Source of the DNA: Anaerolineae bacterium
GTDB lineage: Bacteria > Chloroflexota > Anaerolineae > 4572-78 > J111
Direction of reading: 5' to 3'
Length of the DNA: 5,096 bases
Assembly (NCBI GenBank): GCA_020433785.1
Contig: JAGRCC010000749.1
Coordinates: 1 to 5,096 of the forward strand
Both the position numbers and the translations under genes were made by a program. This document shows, in pieces, positions 1 through 5,096 of this stretch (its first letter is position 1; each line of letters begins with the position of its first letter). Under the pieces are notes generated by a model. The model was given only the letters and a program-made list of their open reading frames with translations, made no database searches and was not told where the DNA came from.

Positions 1-113
1 TTTGCAGCGACAACGCTAATTTTTCCCGGTGAAAGCTTCATTTATGGTCATAACTGGGGGATTTCTCCGCCTTTGGCTACGAAATGACACGCGCGGCAGG
101 TCCGATTTTGGAT
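1..113. other. Leader region without a recognisable gene
   Basis: I see no gene I can support here. The plus-strand frame beginning at base 1 is open for 28 codons and stops at the TGA at 85-87, so it could be the very end of an upstream protein. The peptide resembles nothing I know, and such a short open stretch is expected by chance. Minus-strand frames crossing this region also give no recognisable protein. The stretch is more AT-rich than the following gene, in keeping with intergenic DNA. Confidence 0.4.
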
Positions 114-179
114 AGGTGAGGAGCATCAAAGCTCTGCTTTGATCGGGCTTGACAAAGCAAGCTTTGTCGCTCCAGACCT
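114..179. repeat. Compact three-way-junction (two-hairpin) element
   Basis: Three nested inverted repeats fit together almost without unpaired bases. The closing stem pairs AGGT (114-117) with ACCT (176-179) and, past a 2x2 internal loop, GGAGC (120-124) with GCTCC (169-173). Inside it, hairpin one pairs 125-132 with 136-143 (8 bp, loop TCT), and hairpin two pairs 151-157 with 162-168 (7 bp, loop CAAG). Only 144-150 joins the two hairpins, and both abut the closing stem directly. Both hairpins share the core CAAAGC/GCTTTG. Neither is followed by a T tract on either strand, so a terminator is unlikely. The element ends 21 bases before the GTG start at 201. It could be a structured 5' leader of that gene or a REP/MITE-like dispersed DNA repeat; sequence alone cannot separate these. 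Confidence 0.6.
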
Positions 180-200
180 TTACTGCAAAGGAAGCCAAGA

Positions 201-1295
201 GTGAGCGGGTCAAACCTGGGAAAACTATTCAAAAAAGCCGATGTCGGCTGGAGCCGCCTCAAGTTCAAAGCTAAGTGGCGGCTGGGCCGGTTCGACTTAT
301 TGGATGTGCTGACCTACTTCGGGTTTGGCACGGCCCGGCAGGTTTATGTGCGGGGCCGGGTGCTGGAGCGCAAGGGCATGACCGGCGCGGCTGAGGATGA
401 CTCGCTGTGGCGCAATTTCAAGCAGATGGCCCGCCGCTTTTCCAGCGATGAGATTCCGGGGGCGGTGGTCCAGGTCAATTTCCTGGGCGCGGCCGTGCAA
501 GCGAAAACCGATCACGAAGGCTTTTTTGAGGTTACGCTCAAGCCGCAGCGTCCGCCCGCGCCGGATAAGCTGTGGCACCCGGTTGAGGTTAGGCTGTTGG
601 AACCGCAGCACCCGCGCCAGCCGCAGCCGGTGATCAGCACGGGCGAGATTCTGGTGCCGCCGGCCCAGGCCGAGTTCGGCGTTATCAGCGATATCGATGA
701 TACCGTGGTTCAGACGGCGGCGACCAGCTTGATTAAGATGCTGCGGATCGTGCTGTTCAGCAATGCCCACACTCGCCTGCCGTTCGAGGGGGTGAGCGAG
801 TTTTATCGGGCGCTGCAAGCTGGCCAGGCTGGTACCCAAAATCCCATCTTCTATGTCTCCAGCAGCCCGTGGAATCTGTATGATCTGCTGGTCGATTTTT
901 TTCGCATCCATGATATTCCCCACGGCCCGCTGCTGCTGCAAGATTACGGCCTCGAGCCGGGCCAGTGGCTCCATACCGACCACCAAAAGCACAAGCTTCG
1001 GCAAATCGAGCGGGTCTTATCCATTCTGCCCGACCTGCCCTTTATCCTCATTGGCGACAGCGGCCAGCAAGACCCGGAGATTTATCGCGAGGTGGTCCAT
1101 CAATACCCCGGCCGAATTTTAGCCATTTACATTCGAGATGTATCGTTGGATCGCCGCCAGGCCGAGATAGAGACCATCGCCGCCGGGCTGGGGTCGATCG
1201 GGGTGAAGATGCTGCTGGTCAAAGATACGCATCTGGCCATGCAGCACGCTGCCGCTCAGGGGTTCATTTCGGCTGAGTGGATTAGTTCTCGGTGA
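201..1295 (+). CDS. App1-like HAD-superfamily phosphatase (DUF2183)
   Basis: This 364-residue protein matches the App1 phosphatidate phosphatase catalytic family. What is seen: a basic N-terminus (1-30), then a TYFGFGTARQVYVRGRV stretch (38-54) typical of bacterial members, a beta-rich segment around 85-115 (with TDHEGFFEVTL), and the HAD-type catalytic part from about 157. The catalytic motifs are complete: DIDDT (D164, D166, T168), SSSPWN (220-225), the KHK lysines (K263/K265) and GDSGQQD (D286, D291). Yeast App1 is a Mg-dependent phosphatase converting phosphatidate to diacylglycerol; the substrate of bacterial relatives is uncertain, so a lipid role is inference. No signal peptide or membrane segment is visible, suggesting a cytosolic or peripheral protein. 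The GTG start is supported by AGGAAG (189-194) 6 bases upstream. A structured element lies just before the gene. Confidence 0.88.
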   Translation: MSGSNLGKLFKKADVGWSRLKFKAKWRLGRFDLLDVLTYFGFGTARQVYVRGRVLERKGMTGAAEDDSLWRNFKQMARRFSSDEIPGAVVQVNFLGAAVQAKTDHEGFFEVTLKPQRPPAPDKLWHPVEVRLLEPQHPRQPQPVISTGEILVPPAQAEFGVISDIDDTVVQTAATSLIKMLRIVLFSNAHTRLPFEGVSEFYRALQAGQAGTQNPIFYVSSSPWNLYDLLVDFFRIHDIPHGPLLLQDYGLEPGQWLHTDHQKHKLRQIERVLSILPDLPFILIGDSGQQDPEIYREVVHQYPGRILAIYIRDVSLDRRQAEIETIAAGLGSIGVKMLLVKDTHLAMQHAAAQGFISAEWISSR

Positions 1296-1316
1296 TTGAG
1301 AGAGGCGGCTGTACGT

Positions 1317-1345
1317 TTGATTAAAACGCAGCGTTGTGCTAGATT
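1317..1345 (+). promoter_or_regulatory. Candidate sigma70-type promoter for the ferredoxin gene
   Basis: TTGATT (1317-1322) and TAGATT (1340-1345) are separated by 17 bases. Each matches the consensus at 4 of 6 positions, and a TG one base before the -10 makes it an extended -10. The expected transcript would begin near 1352, leaving a leader of about 34 bases before the ATG at 1386. This is a weak pattern match, but its placement agrees with that start codon. Readthrough from the upstream gene is equally possible. Confidence 0.35.
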
Positions 1346-1385
1346 TAAAGCAGCCAACTTTTCACACCGAGATCAAAATAGCTCG

Positions 1386-1742
1386 ATGCCCAACTCATTG
1401 GAGAAGATCGCCCTCAGTTTTGGGGTCGATAAGATTAAGCGCCATATCTTCCTGTGCTGCGACCAGACTAAACCCAAGTGCTGCGACCGCGACGTCAGTT
1501 TGGAGTCGTGGCACTATTTGAAGCGCCGCTTAGAGGAGTTGAACCTGACCGGCAGCGGCGGTGTCTACCGGACCAAAGCCAACTGTCTGCGCATCTGTCA
1601 GAACGGGCCAATTGCCGTGGTTTATCCTGAGGGAACGTGGTATCACTCCTGCTCGCCGGCGGTGCTGGAACGCATTATCCAGGAGCATCTTATCGGCGGG
1701 CGGCCGGTTGAAGAGTTTGTGATAATCGAGCATCCGTTGTAG
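1386..1742 (+). CDS. Thioredoxin-fold [2Fe-2S] ferredoxin-like protein
   Basis: This 118-residue protein resembles the (2Fe-2S) ferredoxin domain family common in cyanobacteria and Chloroflexota. Likely cluster ligands come from [14 protein letters not shown] (C24/C25 and C32/C33) and CLRIC (C67 and C71, the CxxxC spacing usual for the family), followed by [14 protein letters not shown] (73-86) and a C-terminal helix [10 protein letters not shown]. It presumably carries one [2Fe-2S] cluster for cytosolic electron transfer or sensing; the partner is unknown. The doubled CC pairs leave the exact ligands unclear. The reading frame stays open back to a TTG at 1296, but the 30 extra residues have no family character and the candidate promoter lies inside them, so I chose the ATG at 1386. 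No clear Shine-Dalgarno precedes it. The gene converges on lysK. Confidence 0.82.
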   Translation: MPNSLEKIALSFGVDKIKRHIFLCCDQTKPKCCDRDVSLESWHYLKRRLEELNLTGSGGVYRTKANCLRICQNGPIAVVYPEGTWYHSCSPAVLERIIQEHLIGGRPVEEFVIIEHPL

Positions 1743-1781
1743 AGATTAGGATCGTGAATTAATTAACTTCCACATTTAGCA

Positions 1782-1822
1782 TCAGGTAATTGGTAATTAG
1801 AGATTGAATTACCAATTACTGA
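1782..1822. terminator. AT-rich hairpin between convergent genes
   Basis: Bases 1786-1798 pair perfectly with 1807-1819 (13 bp, 8-base loop 1799-1806). Three more pairs follow (1782-1784 with 1820-1822) past a single bulged G at 1785. The hairpin lies between the 3' ends of the ferredoxin gene and lysK, where a bidirectional terminator would be expected. Against this, the stem is AT-rich and there is no long T tract. The arms are built from a repeated GGTAATT-like heptamer, so it may equally be a small intergenic repeat. A second, weaker 6-bp hairpin (1832-1837 with 1851-1856) overlaps the lysK stop. Confidence 0.45.
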
Positions 1823-1853
1823 CTTCTGCCGTAGGGAGGGATTAAGTACTTCC

Positions 1854-3062
1854 CTATTTCATCACCCTCTGCAAAACGCCCACCAAAACTTCAATAGCCG
1901 TGATATATTCGGTAACATCAATATGCTCGTCAGGGGTGTGGTCGAGGCTGCTGTCGCCGGGACCGTAGGCCACGATGGGCGTGTCGGGCCAGTGGGGGCC
2001 GACCACGTTCATATCGGCCGTGCCGGTTTTGACCACAAAGCGGGGGGCGCCGTCGGCGGCGCGGATGCTCGATAGAAAGGCCCGGACCAGCGGATTGGAC
2101 TTGTCGCCTTTGTAAGCCAGCTCGGCCCCGGAGAATGTAACCTCGGCCTGGGTGCCATCGGGCAGCGCGTCGAGATGGCGGCGCAGATCGGCCTCTAAAT
2201 CGGCCGGGCTGAGGCCAACCGGCAGCCGAAAGCCGAAACTGAGATCCACCCGGCCAAACAGTCCGTCGTCCCGGCTGGCAATATGCCGCAGCGCCGGGTC
2301 GAGCCGGGTAAAAGGCGAGTTGGCCTCGTGGCTGTCGTTGAACTGATGGCAGTAATCCTCAACCTGCCGCCACAAATCAACCGCCTGTTCGGCCGGCAAA
2401 CGTCCCTCGCCGGCCGAGTGGCTGAACGGCACGGTCAGCGCCACATCCATCAACAGCCGGCCCTTATAACCCAGCGTCACCCGATCCCAATTGCTCGGCT
2501 CGCCGATGACACAGTACATAGGGGGAGGGAGATGAGGCGATGAGGCGATAGGGAGATTTTGGGCGTTATCTTTATGCCCCTGTAACTCTGCCACATTGTC
2601 ACTCTGCCACTCTGTATCTTTGTTTCCTTGCACCTCTGTCCCACCGCGCCGCTGCTGCAAAATGTGTCTTGCGCCAAGGCTGGTGGCAAATTCTTCCTCA
2701 ACCGCGCCGACGACGGTCACGCGCCAACCCTCCGGCACATCAACCAGGGCCGCCGCGGCGGCAAAGGTGCAGAGCGGTCCTTTGGCATCGACGCTGCCGC
2801 GCCCGTAAAGGAGATCGCCCTCGCGCCGGATGGGGACTTCGCCGGGGAAGGTGTCGATGTGGCCCAGCAGCAAAATCTCCCGGTCACCGCTCCCTTTAAC
2901 CCCCACCGCGTTGCCGACCTCATCGACATAAGCCTTCAGGCCGTGGGCATTCAGCCAGCCCGCCAGGTAAGTGGAGGCTTTGCGCTCGTGCTGCGAGGGA
3001 GAGGGAATGGATACCAGCTTGGTCAGGAGATCGATAGCTTGGTCATTAAAAGTTTCTGTCAT
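1854..3062 (-). CDS. lysK: LysK-type M20 hydrolase (LysW-amino acid or N-acetyl-ornithine/lysine hydrolase) with a repeat-derived insert
   Basis: This is a 402-residue M20-family zinc peptidase relative. Metal and catalytic residues are in the expected order: H68 and D70 in GHIDTFPG, D92 in [10 protein letters not shown]123/E124 in VEEEF, E188 in IGEPS and H375 in DHTPDE. H215 in SHSAGEG lies in the lid (dimerisation) domain. The [24 protein letters not shown] region and LGYKGRL are characteristic of LysK, which releases lysine or ornithine from the carrier protein LysW at the end of the aminoadipate (or related arginine) pathway. A plain N-acetyl-ornithine deacetylase is the main alternative. 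No other lys genes are in the window. Residues 141-180 are an extra 40-residue, low-complexity insert coded by octamer repeats; without it the length (362) is usual. It lies between E124 and E188, probably in a surface loop. The ATG is 3 bases after the toxin-remnant stop, with only a weak AGG upstream. Confidence 0.85.
   Translation of the reverse strand: MTETFNDQAIDLLTKLVSIPSPSQHERKASTYLAGWLNAHGLKAYVDEVGNAVGVKGSGDREILLLGHIDTFPGEVPIRREGDLLYGRGSVDAKGPLCTFAAAAALVDVPEGWRVTVVGAVEEEFATSLGARHILQQRRGGTEVQGNKDTEWQSDNVAELQGHKDNAQNLPIASSPHLPPPMYCVIGEPSNWDRVTLGYKGRLLMDVALTVPFSHSAGEGRLPAEQAVDLWRQVEDYCHQFNDSHEANSPFTRLDPALRHIASRDDGLFGRVDLSFGFRLPVGLSPADLEADLRRHLDALPDGTQAEVTFSGAELAYKGDKSNPLVRAFLSSIRAADGAPRFVVKTGTADMNVVGPHWPDTPIVAYGPGDSSLDHTPDEHIDVTEYITAIEVLVGVLQRVMK
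2523..2642 (-). repeat. Two octamer repeat arrays inserted in frame in lysK
   Basis: The segment splits into fifteen 8-base units, i.e. 120 bases or 40 codons, exactly lysK residues 141-180. On the plus strand, 2579-2642 is eight consecutive units that all fit NYTGYNNC (for example TCTGCCAC twice, ATTGTCAC, CTTGCACC). The unit at 2571-2578 is a near match. A second type fills 2523-2562: GGGAGGGA, GATGAGGC twice, GATAGGGA, GATTTTGG. A poorly fitting unit (2563-2570) joins the two. The reading frame crosses the arrays without a stop. Because the period is 8, only a multiple of three units keeps the frame. The first type also occurs at 4861-4892. Confidence 0.8.
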
Positions 3063-3065
3063 GGG

Positions 3066-3248
3066 TTATGGCCTGCGAGTGTCAATGATGGACGCGCTGC
3101 GTGTATATTGCTGGTTGTCCAGGGTTATCAGATAATCGTCTAGCTGTTGGGCTAATGCGACATAAATTGCATCACACCCGCGTATTTTGTAGTCGGCGGC
3201 AATCTGGGCAGCTTGCTGTCCATACACACTCGCATCAAGAACGGCCAT
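3066..3248 (-). pseudogene. VapC-like PIN-domain toxin remnant with the middle deleted
   Basis: The 60-residue frame starts with MAVLDASVY, the usual N-terminus of a VapC PIN toxin, including the first catalytic aspartate (D5). It then jumps directly to QQAAQIAADYKIRGCDAIYVALAQQL, which belongs near the C-terminal third, with acidic residues D26 and D44. Intact relatives are about 130-145 residues, so roughly 75-80 residues are absent, including the helices and the conserved glutamate of the metal site. No stop or frameshift is present; the pattern is an in-frame internal deletion. RNase activity is very unlikely. The gene lies 3 bases after the antitoxin stop and 3 bases before the lysK ATG. 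A GAGGAG (3264-3269) inside the antitoxin end could still allow translation. Confidence 0.75.
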
Positions 3249-3251
3249 GCG

Positions 3252-3521
3252 CTATCGACGCTGCTCCTCAATTAGTTCGACTCCGCTTTTGGATGACTGC
3301 CAGGCGTCGGCAACTTGATCTGCCAATGCTCTCAGTTCCGCTAAATATGCATCAACCTCATCTTGTTTGAGTTTAGCAGCATCTTCTGGGGTAAAGGGCC
3401 GCAGGACGGCCACCGGTTTGCCTTTAACGGTAATGATATATTCGGCCATCTCGTCCCGTACGGTCTGAACGATTTTCGAAGCCTTGTTCTTTAGCTCGCG
3501 CATTCCAATGGTTGTAGACAT
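3252..3521 (-). CDS. Phd/YefM-type antitoxin (prevent-host-death family)
   Basis: This 89-residue protein begins MSTTIGMRELKNKASKIV and continues with EYIITVKGKPVAVLRPF, the signature of the Phd/YefM DNA-binding N-terminal fold (residues 1 to about 45). The charged helical C-terminal part (from about 52, DEVDAYLAELRALADQVADAW) is the region that wraps the toxin in this family. It would neutralise a PIN/VapC toxin and repress its own operon. The frame extends upstream to an ATG at 3563, but that codon sits on the promoter -10 element, so it would not be in the transcript. The ATG at 3521 is also preceded by AAAGG at a suitable distance. The antitoxin looks intact while its toxin partner is deleted internally. 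It is the first gene of a tight three-gene row ending in lysK. Confidence 0.85.
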   Translation of the reverse strand: MSTTIGMRELKNKASKIVQTVRDEMAEYIITVKGKPVAVLRPFTPEDAAKLKQDEVDAYLAELRALADQVADAWQSSKSGVELIEEQRR

Positions 3522-3544
3522 GAGGTTGCCTTTACTACGGAGGT

Positions 3545-3559
3545 AGCTACATTGTAGCT
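3545..3559. promoter_or_regulatory. Palindromic operator of the antitoxin operon
   Basis: AGCTACA (3545-3551) and TGTAGCT (3553-3559) form a perfect 7-1-7 palindrome centred on base 3552. It covers the transcription start expected (about 3555) from the promoter immediately upstream. Phd/YefM antitoxins commonly repress their own promoters through such palindromes, so this is the likely autoregulatory site; binding is inferred. Confidence 0.6.
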
Positions 3560-3561
3560 GC

Positions 3562-3589
3562 ATTATAACTTTGAAACAATGAGTGTCAA
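3562..3589 (-). promoter_or_regulatory. Consensus sigma70-type promoter of the antitoxin/lysK row
   Basis: On the minus strand TTGACA (3589-3584) and TATAAT (3567-3562) match the consensus perfectly and are 16 bases apart. Transcription would start near 3555, about 34 bases before the antitoxin ATG at 3521. The promoter lies in the short gap after the DUF89 gene. No convincing terminator separates it from that gene. Confidence 0.75.
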
Positions 3590-3609
3590 GTGACTCTTTG
3601 ATACTTTTT

Positions 3610-4842
3610 TCAAATCAACGCCTGAATTACCCCCCGCTTGCCGTTCACGCGCCACTCGGCGTCTACCCGGTCGAGCGCCTCGGCCTGGCCTGGCTGTAAG
3701 CCGACAATGGGGTCTGATTTCATGGTGCGCAGGGTGAGCAACGGAGCCGGGAAGTAGGGGACGGCGTCGGCGAAGGGCACCGCGGCTGGCCAGCGGCTGT
3801 CGCCAACCAGACGGCGGTAGTTGGCGTCGCCCTTGAAGATGACCAGTTGGGCTTGGGCTAAACTGGCCGTGAGTGTCGGCGGGATTTCCCAAAAGAAGCG
3901 GCTGCTGTTCCAGAAAATATGCGCCCGGATTTTGAGCCGCTCGCGCAAGATTTGGGCCGACAACCGCCGGGCCAAAGACGTAAAGGGGCTACCTTTAGCC
4001 TCGATGGCGGCAATCGTCATGTCGATGTCGGCCGGGGTGGCATCGGAGACAAAGGTGGGGTGGGCTTTGACGTGCAGGGTGACCGGCTGGGCCCACTCAA
4101 AGCGGAGCAGGAAGTCGGCCAGGGCCAGGTCCATTAGCAGTTCCGTGCCGGAGTTGTCGCAGATAAAATCGATGCGGCCGGCGGCTGAGCGCCGGTCGCT
4201 GAGATAGTTAACCACTTGGTCGGTGTCATCGACGAGTAGATTGGCCTGTTCGCTGTCGACGGCAATCTCCCGGCCGGCGTCTTGAGCGACTTGATTGTAA
4301 CTCAAGTCGATGCGGTTGCCCCAGACGCAGTGGTGCAGCAGCGCTCGTAAACTGGCCAGTGAGTCGGCCTCGGAATGGCTCAAGGCGGCGGCCAGTACCT
4401 GCCAGGGCGTATCGCTGCTTAGCTCGGCCTGCTTGCGCGGCAGGAACGGGTCGACCCCCTGCCAGGCGACGATATCGGGACCGTTGCCGCCGAAGTAGTT
4501 GGTTGCTTCCAGCAGCCGCCGGTAGAGGAAGGACTCGGCCAAGTACCAGGGGATATCGAGCCAGCCCCGGCCTTGATATGGCTGCCAGGCTTGCTGCCAG
4601 CTAGCGCCATCGGCTGCGGCCGTCTCCAGTGGTTGGACCGGTTGGTTTAAGGTCAGCTCCTCGTATAAAGCCTCGACCCGCCGGACAATGGCGGGGGGGT
4701 AGTCGCCGGCGTAATCGGCCAGCACCTGCCGGATGATGACTGGCTTTCGGGTAGTCAATGTTTTATAAGCAAAAGAGCCCGGCTCGCCGGTCATCAGCGG
4801 CGGGGGCGGCTGGGTGGGATTGAATTGGGGATAGGTGGGCAT
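3610..4842 (-). CDS. ARMT1-like DUF89 damage-control phosphatase
   Basis: This 410-residue protein belongs to the DUF89/ARMT1-like metal-dependent phosphatases (subfamily III). Seen motifs: CDNSGTELLMDLALADFLL (228-246) with D229 and N230, VKAHPTFVSDA with D267, FKGDANYRRLVGD with D339 and N341, and LRTMKSDP with K375. The 38-residue spacing from D229 to D267 matches, from memory, that of the metal-binding Asp residues in yeast and human members. Characterised relatives hydrolyse phosphometabolites such as fructose 1-phosphate and are regarded as metabolite damage-control enzymes; carboxyl methyltransferase activity was also proposed for the human protein. The substrate here is unknown. No signal peptide is visible. 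A strong AAGGAGA (4853-4847) 4-5 bases upstream fixes the start. The gene follows the sirtuin after a 55-base gap filled mostly by octamer repeats, so the two are probably co-transcribed. Confidence 0.88.
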   Translation of the reverse strand: MPTYPQFNPTQPPPPLMTGEPGSFAYKTLTTRKPVIIRQVLADYAGDYPPAIVRRVEALYEELTLNQPVQPLETAAADGASWQQAWQPYQGRGWLDIPWYLAESFLYRRLLEATNYFGGNGPDIVAWQGVDPFLPRKQAELSSDTPWQVLAAALSHSEADSLASLRALLHHCVWGNRIDLSYNQVAQDAGREIAVDSEQANLLVDDTDQVVNYLSDRRSAAGRIDFICDNSGTELLMDLALADFLLRFEWAQPVTLHVKAHPTFVSDATPADIDMTIAAIEAKGSPFTSLARRLSAQILRERLKIRAHIFWNSSRFFWEIPPTLTASLAQAQLVIFKGDANYRRLVGDSRWPAAVPFADAVPYFPAPLLTLRTMKSDPIVGLQPGQAEALDRVDAEWRVNGKRGVIQALI

Positions 4843-4860
4843 GAAATCTCCTTCTACAGG

Positions 4861-4892
4861 GTTGCAACTCTGCGACCTTGCAACTCTGCGAC
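4861..4892 (-). repeat. Intergenic octamer repeat array (NYTGYNNC type)
   Basis: Four consecutive 8-base units lie on the plus strand: GTTGCAAC, TCTGCGAC, CTTGCAAC and TCTGCGAC. They all fit NYTGYNNC (GNNRCARN on the minus strand). A partial fifth unit (4893-4900) runs into the sirtuin stop codon. The array fills most of the sirtuin-DUF89 gap and is of the same type as the array inside lysK. Confidence 0.75.
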
Positions 4893-4897
4893 TTTGT

Positions 4898-5096
4898 TCA
4901 TAAGCTCGCTATCAGCGCCGGTAATATCTGACCGGATGGACCGGGAAGGACGAAGGTAGCGTGGCGGGTTAAGGGCGTTTCGTCGGGATTGATTTCGATG
5001 GTGGGGGTGCGGCGTTGTAGGGCGGTGAAGGGCAGCGAGGCGGCCGGGTGAACCAGGGCCGAGGTGCCAATCGAGAGAAACAGGTCGCAGGTTTCG
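4898..5096 (-). CDS. Sir2-family NAD-dependent protein deacylase, C-terminal part
   Basis: Only the last 65 codons and the stop are inside the window; the N-terminus lies beyond the right edge. The visible peptide contains CDLFLSIGTSALVHPAASLP, where GTS and the V-x-P-A-A segment are the sirtuin NAD-binding signature. It continues with IEINPDETPLT (the I-N-x-E/D adenine-binding segment) and a closing GPSGQILPALIASL, the usual bacterial CobB-type end. Sirtuins remove acetyl or other acyl groups from protein lysines while consuming NAD. The catalytic histidine and the zinc cysteines would be upstream and cannot be checked. It ends 55 bases before the DUF89 gene on the same strand, and the octamer array begins at its stop codon. 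Confidence 0.85.
   Translation of the reverse strand, partial: ETCDLFLSIGTSALVHPAASLPFTALQRRTPTIEINPDETPLTRHATFVLPGPSGQILPALIASL

Noticed and set aside
125..168. Rho-independent terminator for an upstream gene
   Set aside because: Neither hairpin is followed by a T tract on either strand, and no upstream gene can be identified.
297..1004. Long open frame (235 codons) on the minus strand
   Set aside because: It is antisense to the App1-like gene, whose catalytic motifs are all in the plus frame. Its peptide is of the composition expected from the reverse of GC-rich coding DNA and matches no family I know.
1296..1385. Upstream TTG start that would extend the ferredoxin by 30 residues
   Set aside because: The added residues have no family character, no ribosome binding site precedes the TTG, and a plausible promoter lies within them.
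2523..2642. CRISPR array or intein in lysK
   Set aside because: The units are 8 bases without spacers, unlike CRISPR. The 40-residue insert is far too short for an intein and has no splice-junction residues.
2628..3143. Plus-strand open frame of 171 codons
   Set aside because: It lies opposite lysK and the toxin remnant, both identified by conserved motifs, and has no recognisable protein features.
3522..3563. Upstream ATG start for the antitoxin
   Set aside because: The codon overlaps the TATAAT element and precedes the expected transcript start; the Phd/YefM homology begins at the ATG at 3521.
3821..4207. Plus-strand open frame of 128 codons
   Set aside because: It is antisense to the metal-binding core of the DUF89 gene and has no family resemblance.

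Overview
The window is GC-rich bacterial DNA with densely packed genes. The gene content fits an uncultured or environmental member of the Chloroflexota (Anaerolineae/Caldilineae-like): a LysK-type M20 hydrolase of the LysW lysine/arginine route, a thioredoxin-fold [2Fe-2S] ferredoxin of the type shared with cyanobacteria, an ARMT1-like DUF89 phosphatase, a CobB-like sirtuin, and short-period repeat arrays between and inside genes. This placement is an inference from protein families and repeat style; no rRNA or other strong marker is present.

Left part, plus strand. Bases 1-200 hold no recognisable gene, but contain a compact element (114-179) that folds on paper into a three-way junction. 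It sits just upstream of an App1-like HAD phosphatase (201-1295, GTG start). A small [2Fe-2S] ferredoxin-like protein follows (1386-1742), probably from its own promoter at 1317-1345. Its gene ends against a convergent block, with an AT-rich hairpin at 1782-1822 between them.

Right part, minus strand. Read in the direction of transcription the order is: the C-terminal end of a sirtuin (5096-4898, cut by the window edge), an ARMT1-like DUF89 phosphatase (4842-3610), a Phd/YefM-type antitoxin (3521-3252), a VapC/PIN toxin remnant that lacks its middle (3248-3066), and lysK (3062-1854). The antitoxin has a textbook sigma70-type promoter (TTGACA, 16-base spacer, TATAAT) and a perfect 7-1-7 palindrome over the expected transcription start. 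The lysK ATG lies only 3 bases after the toxin-remnant stop, so lysK probably depends at least partly on the toxin-antitoxin promoter.

The most striking observation is that lysK carries an in-frame 120-base insert (2523-2642, exactly 40 codons, residues 141-180) made of two kinds of degenerate 8-base repeats. One kind, NYTGYNNC on the plus strand, also occupies the gap between the sirtuin and the DUF89 gene (4861-4892). An iterated octamer that is otherwise intergenic therefore appears to have entered a metabolic enzyme gene without breaking it. The other notable points are the three-way-junction element, the disabled toxin next to an intact antitoxin, and the sirtuin-DUF89 pairing.
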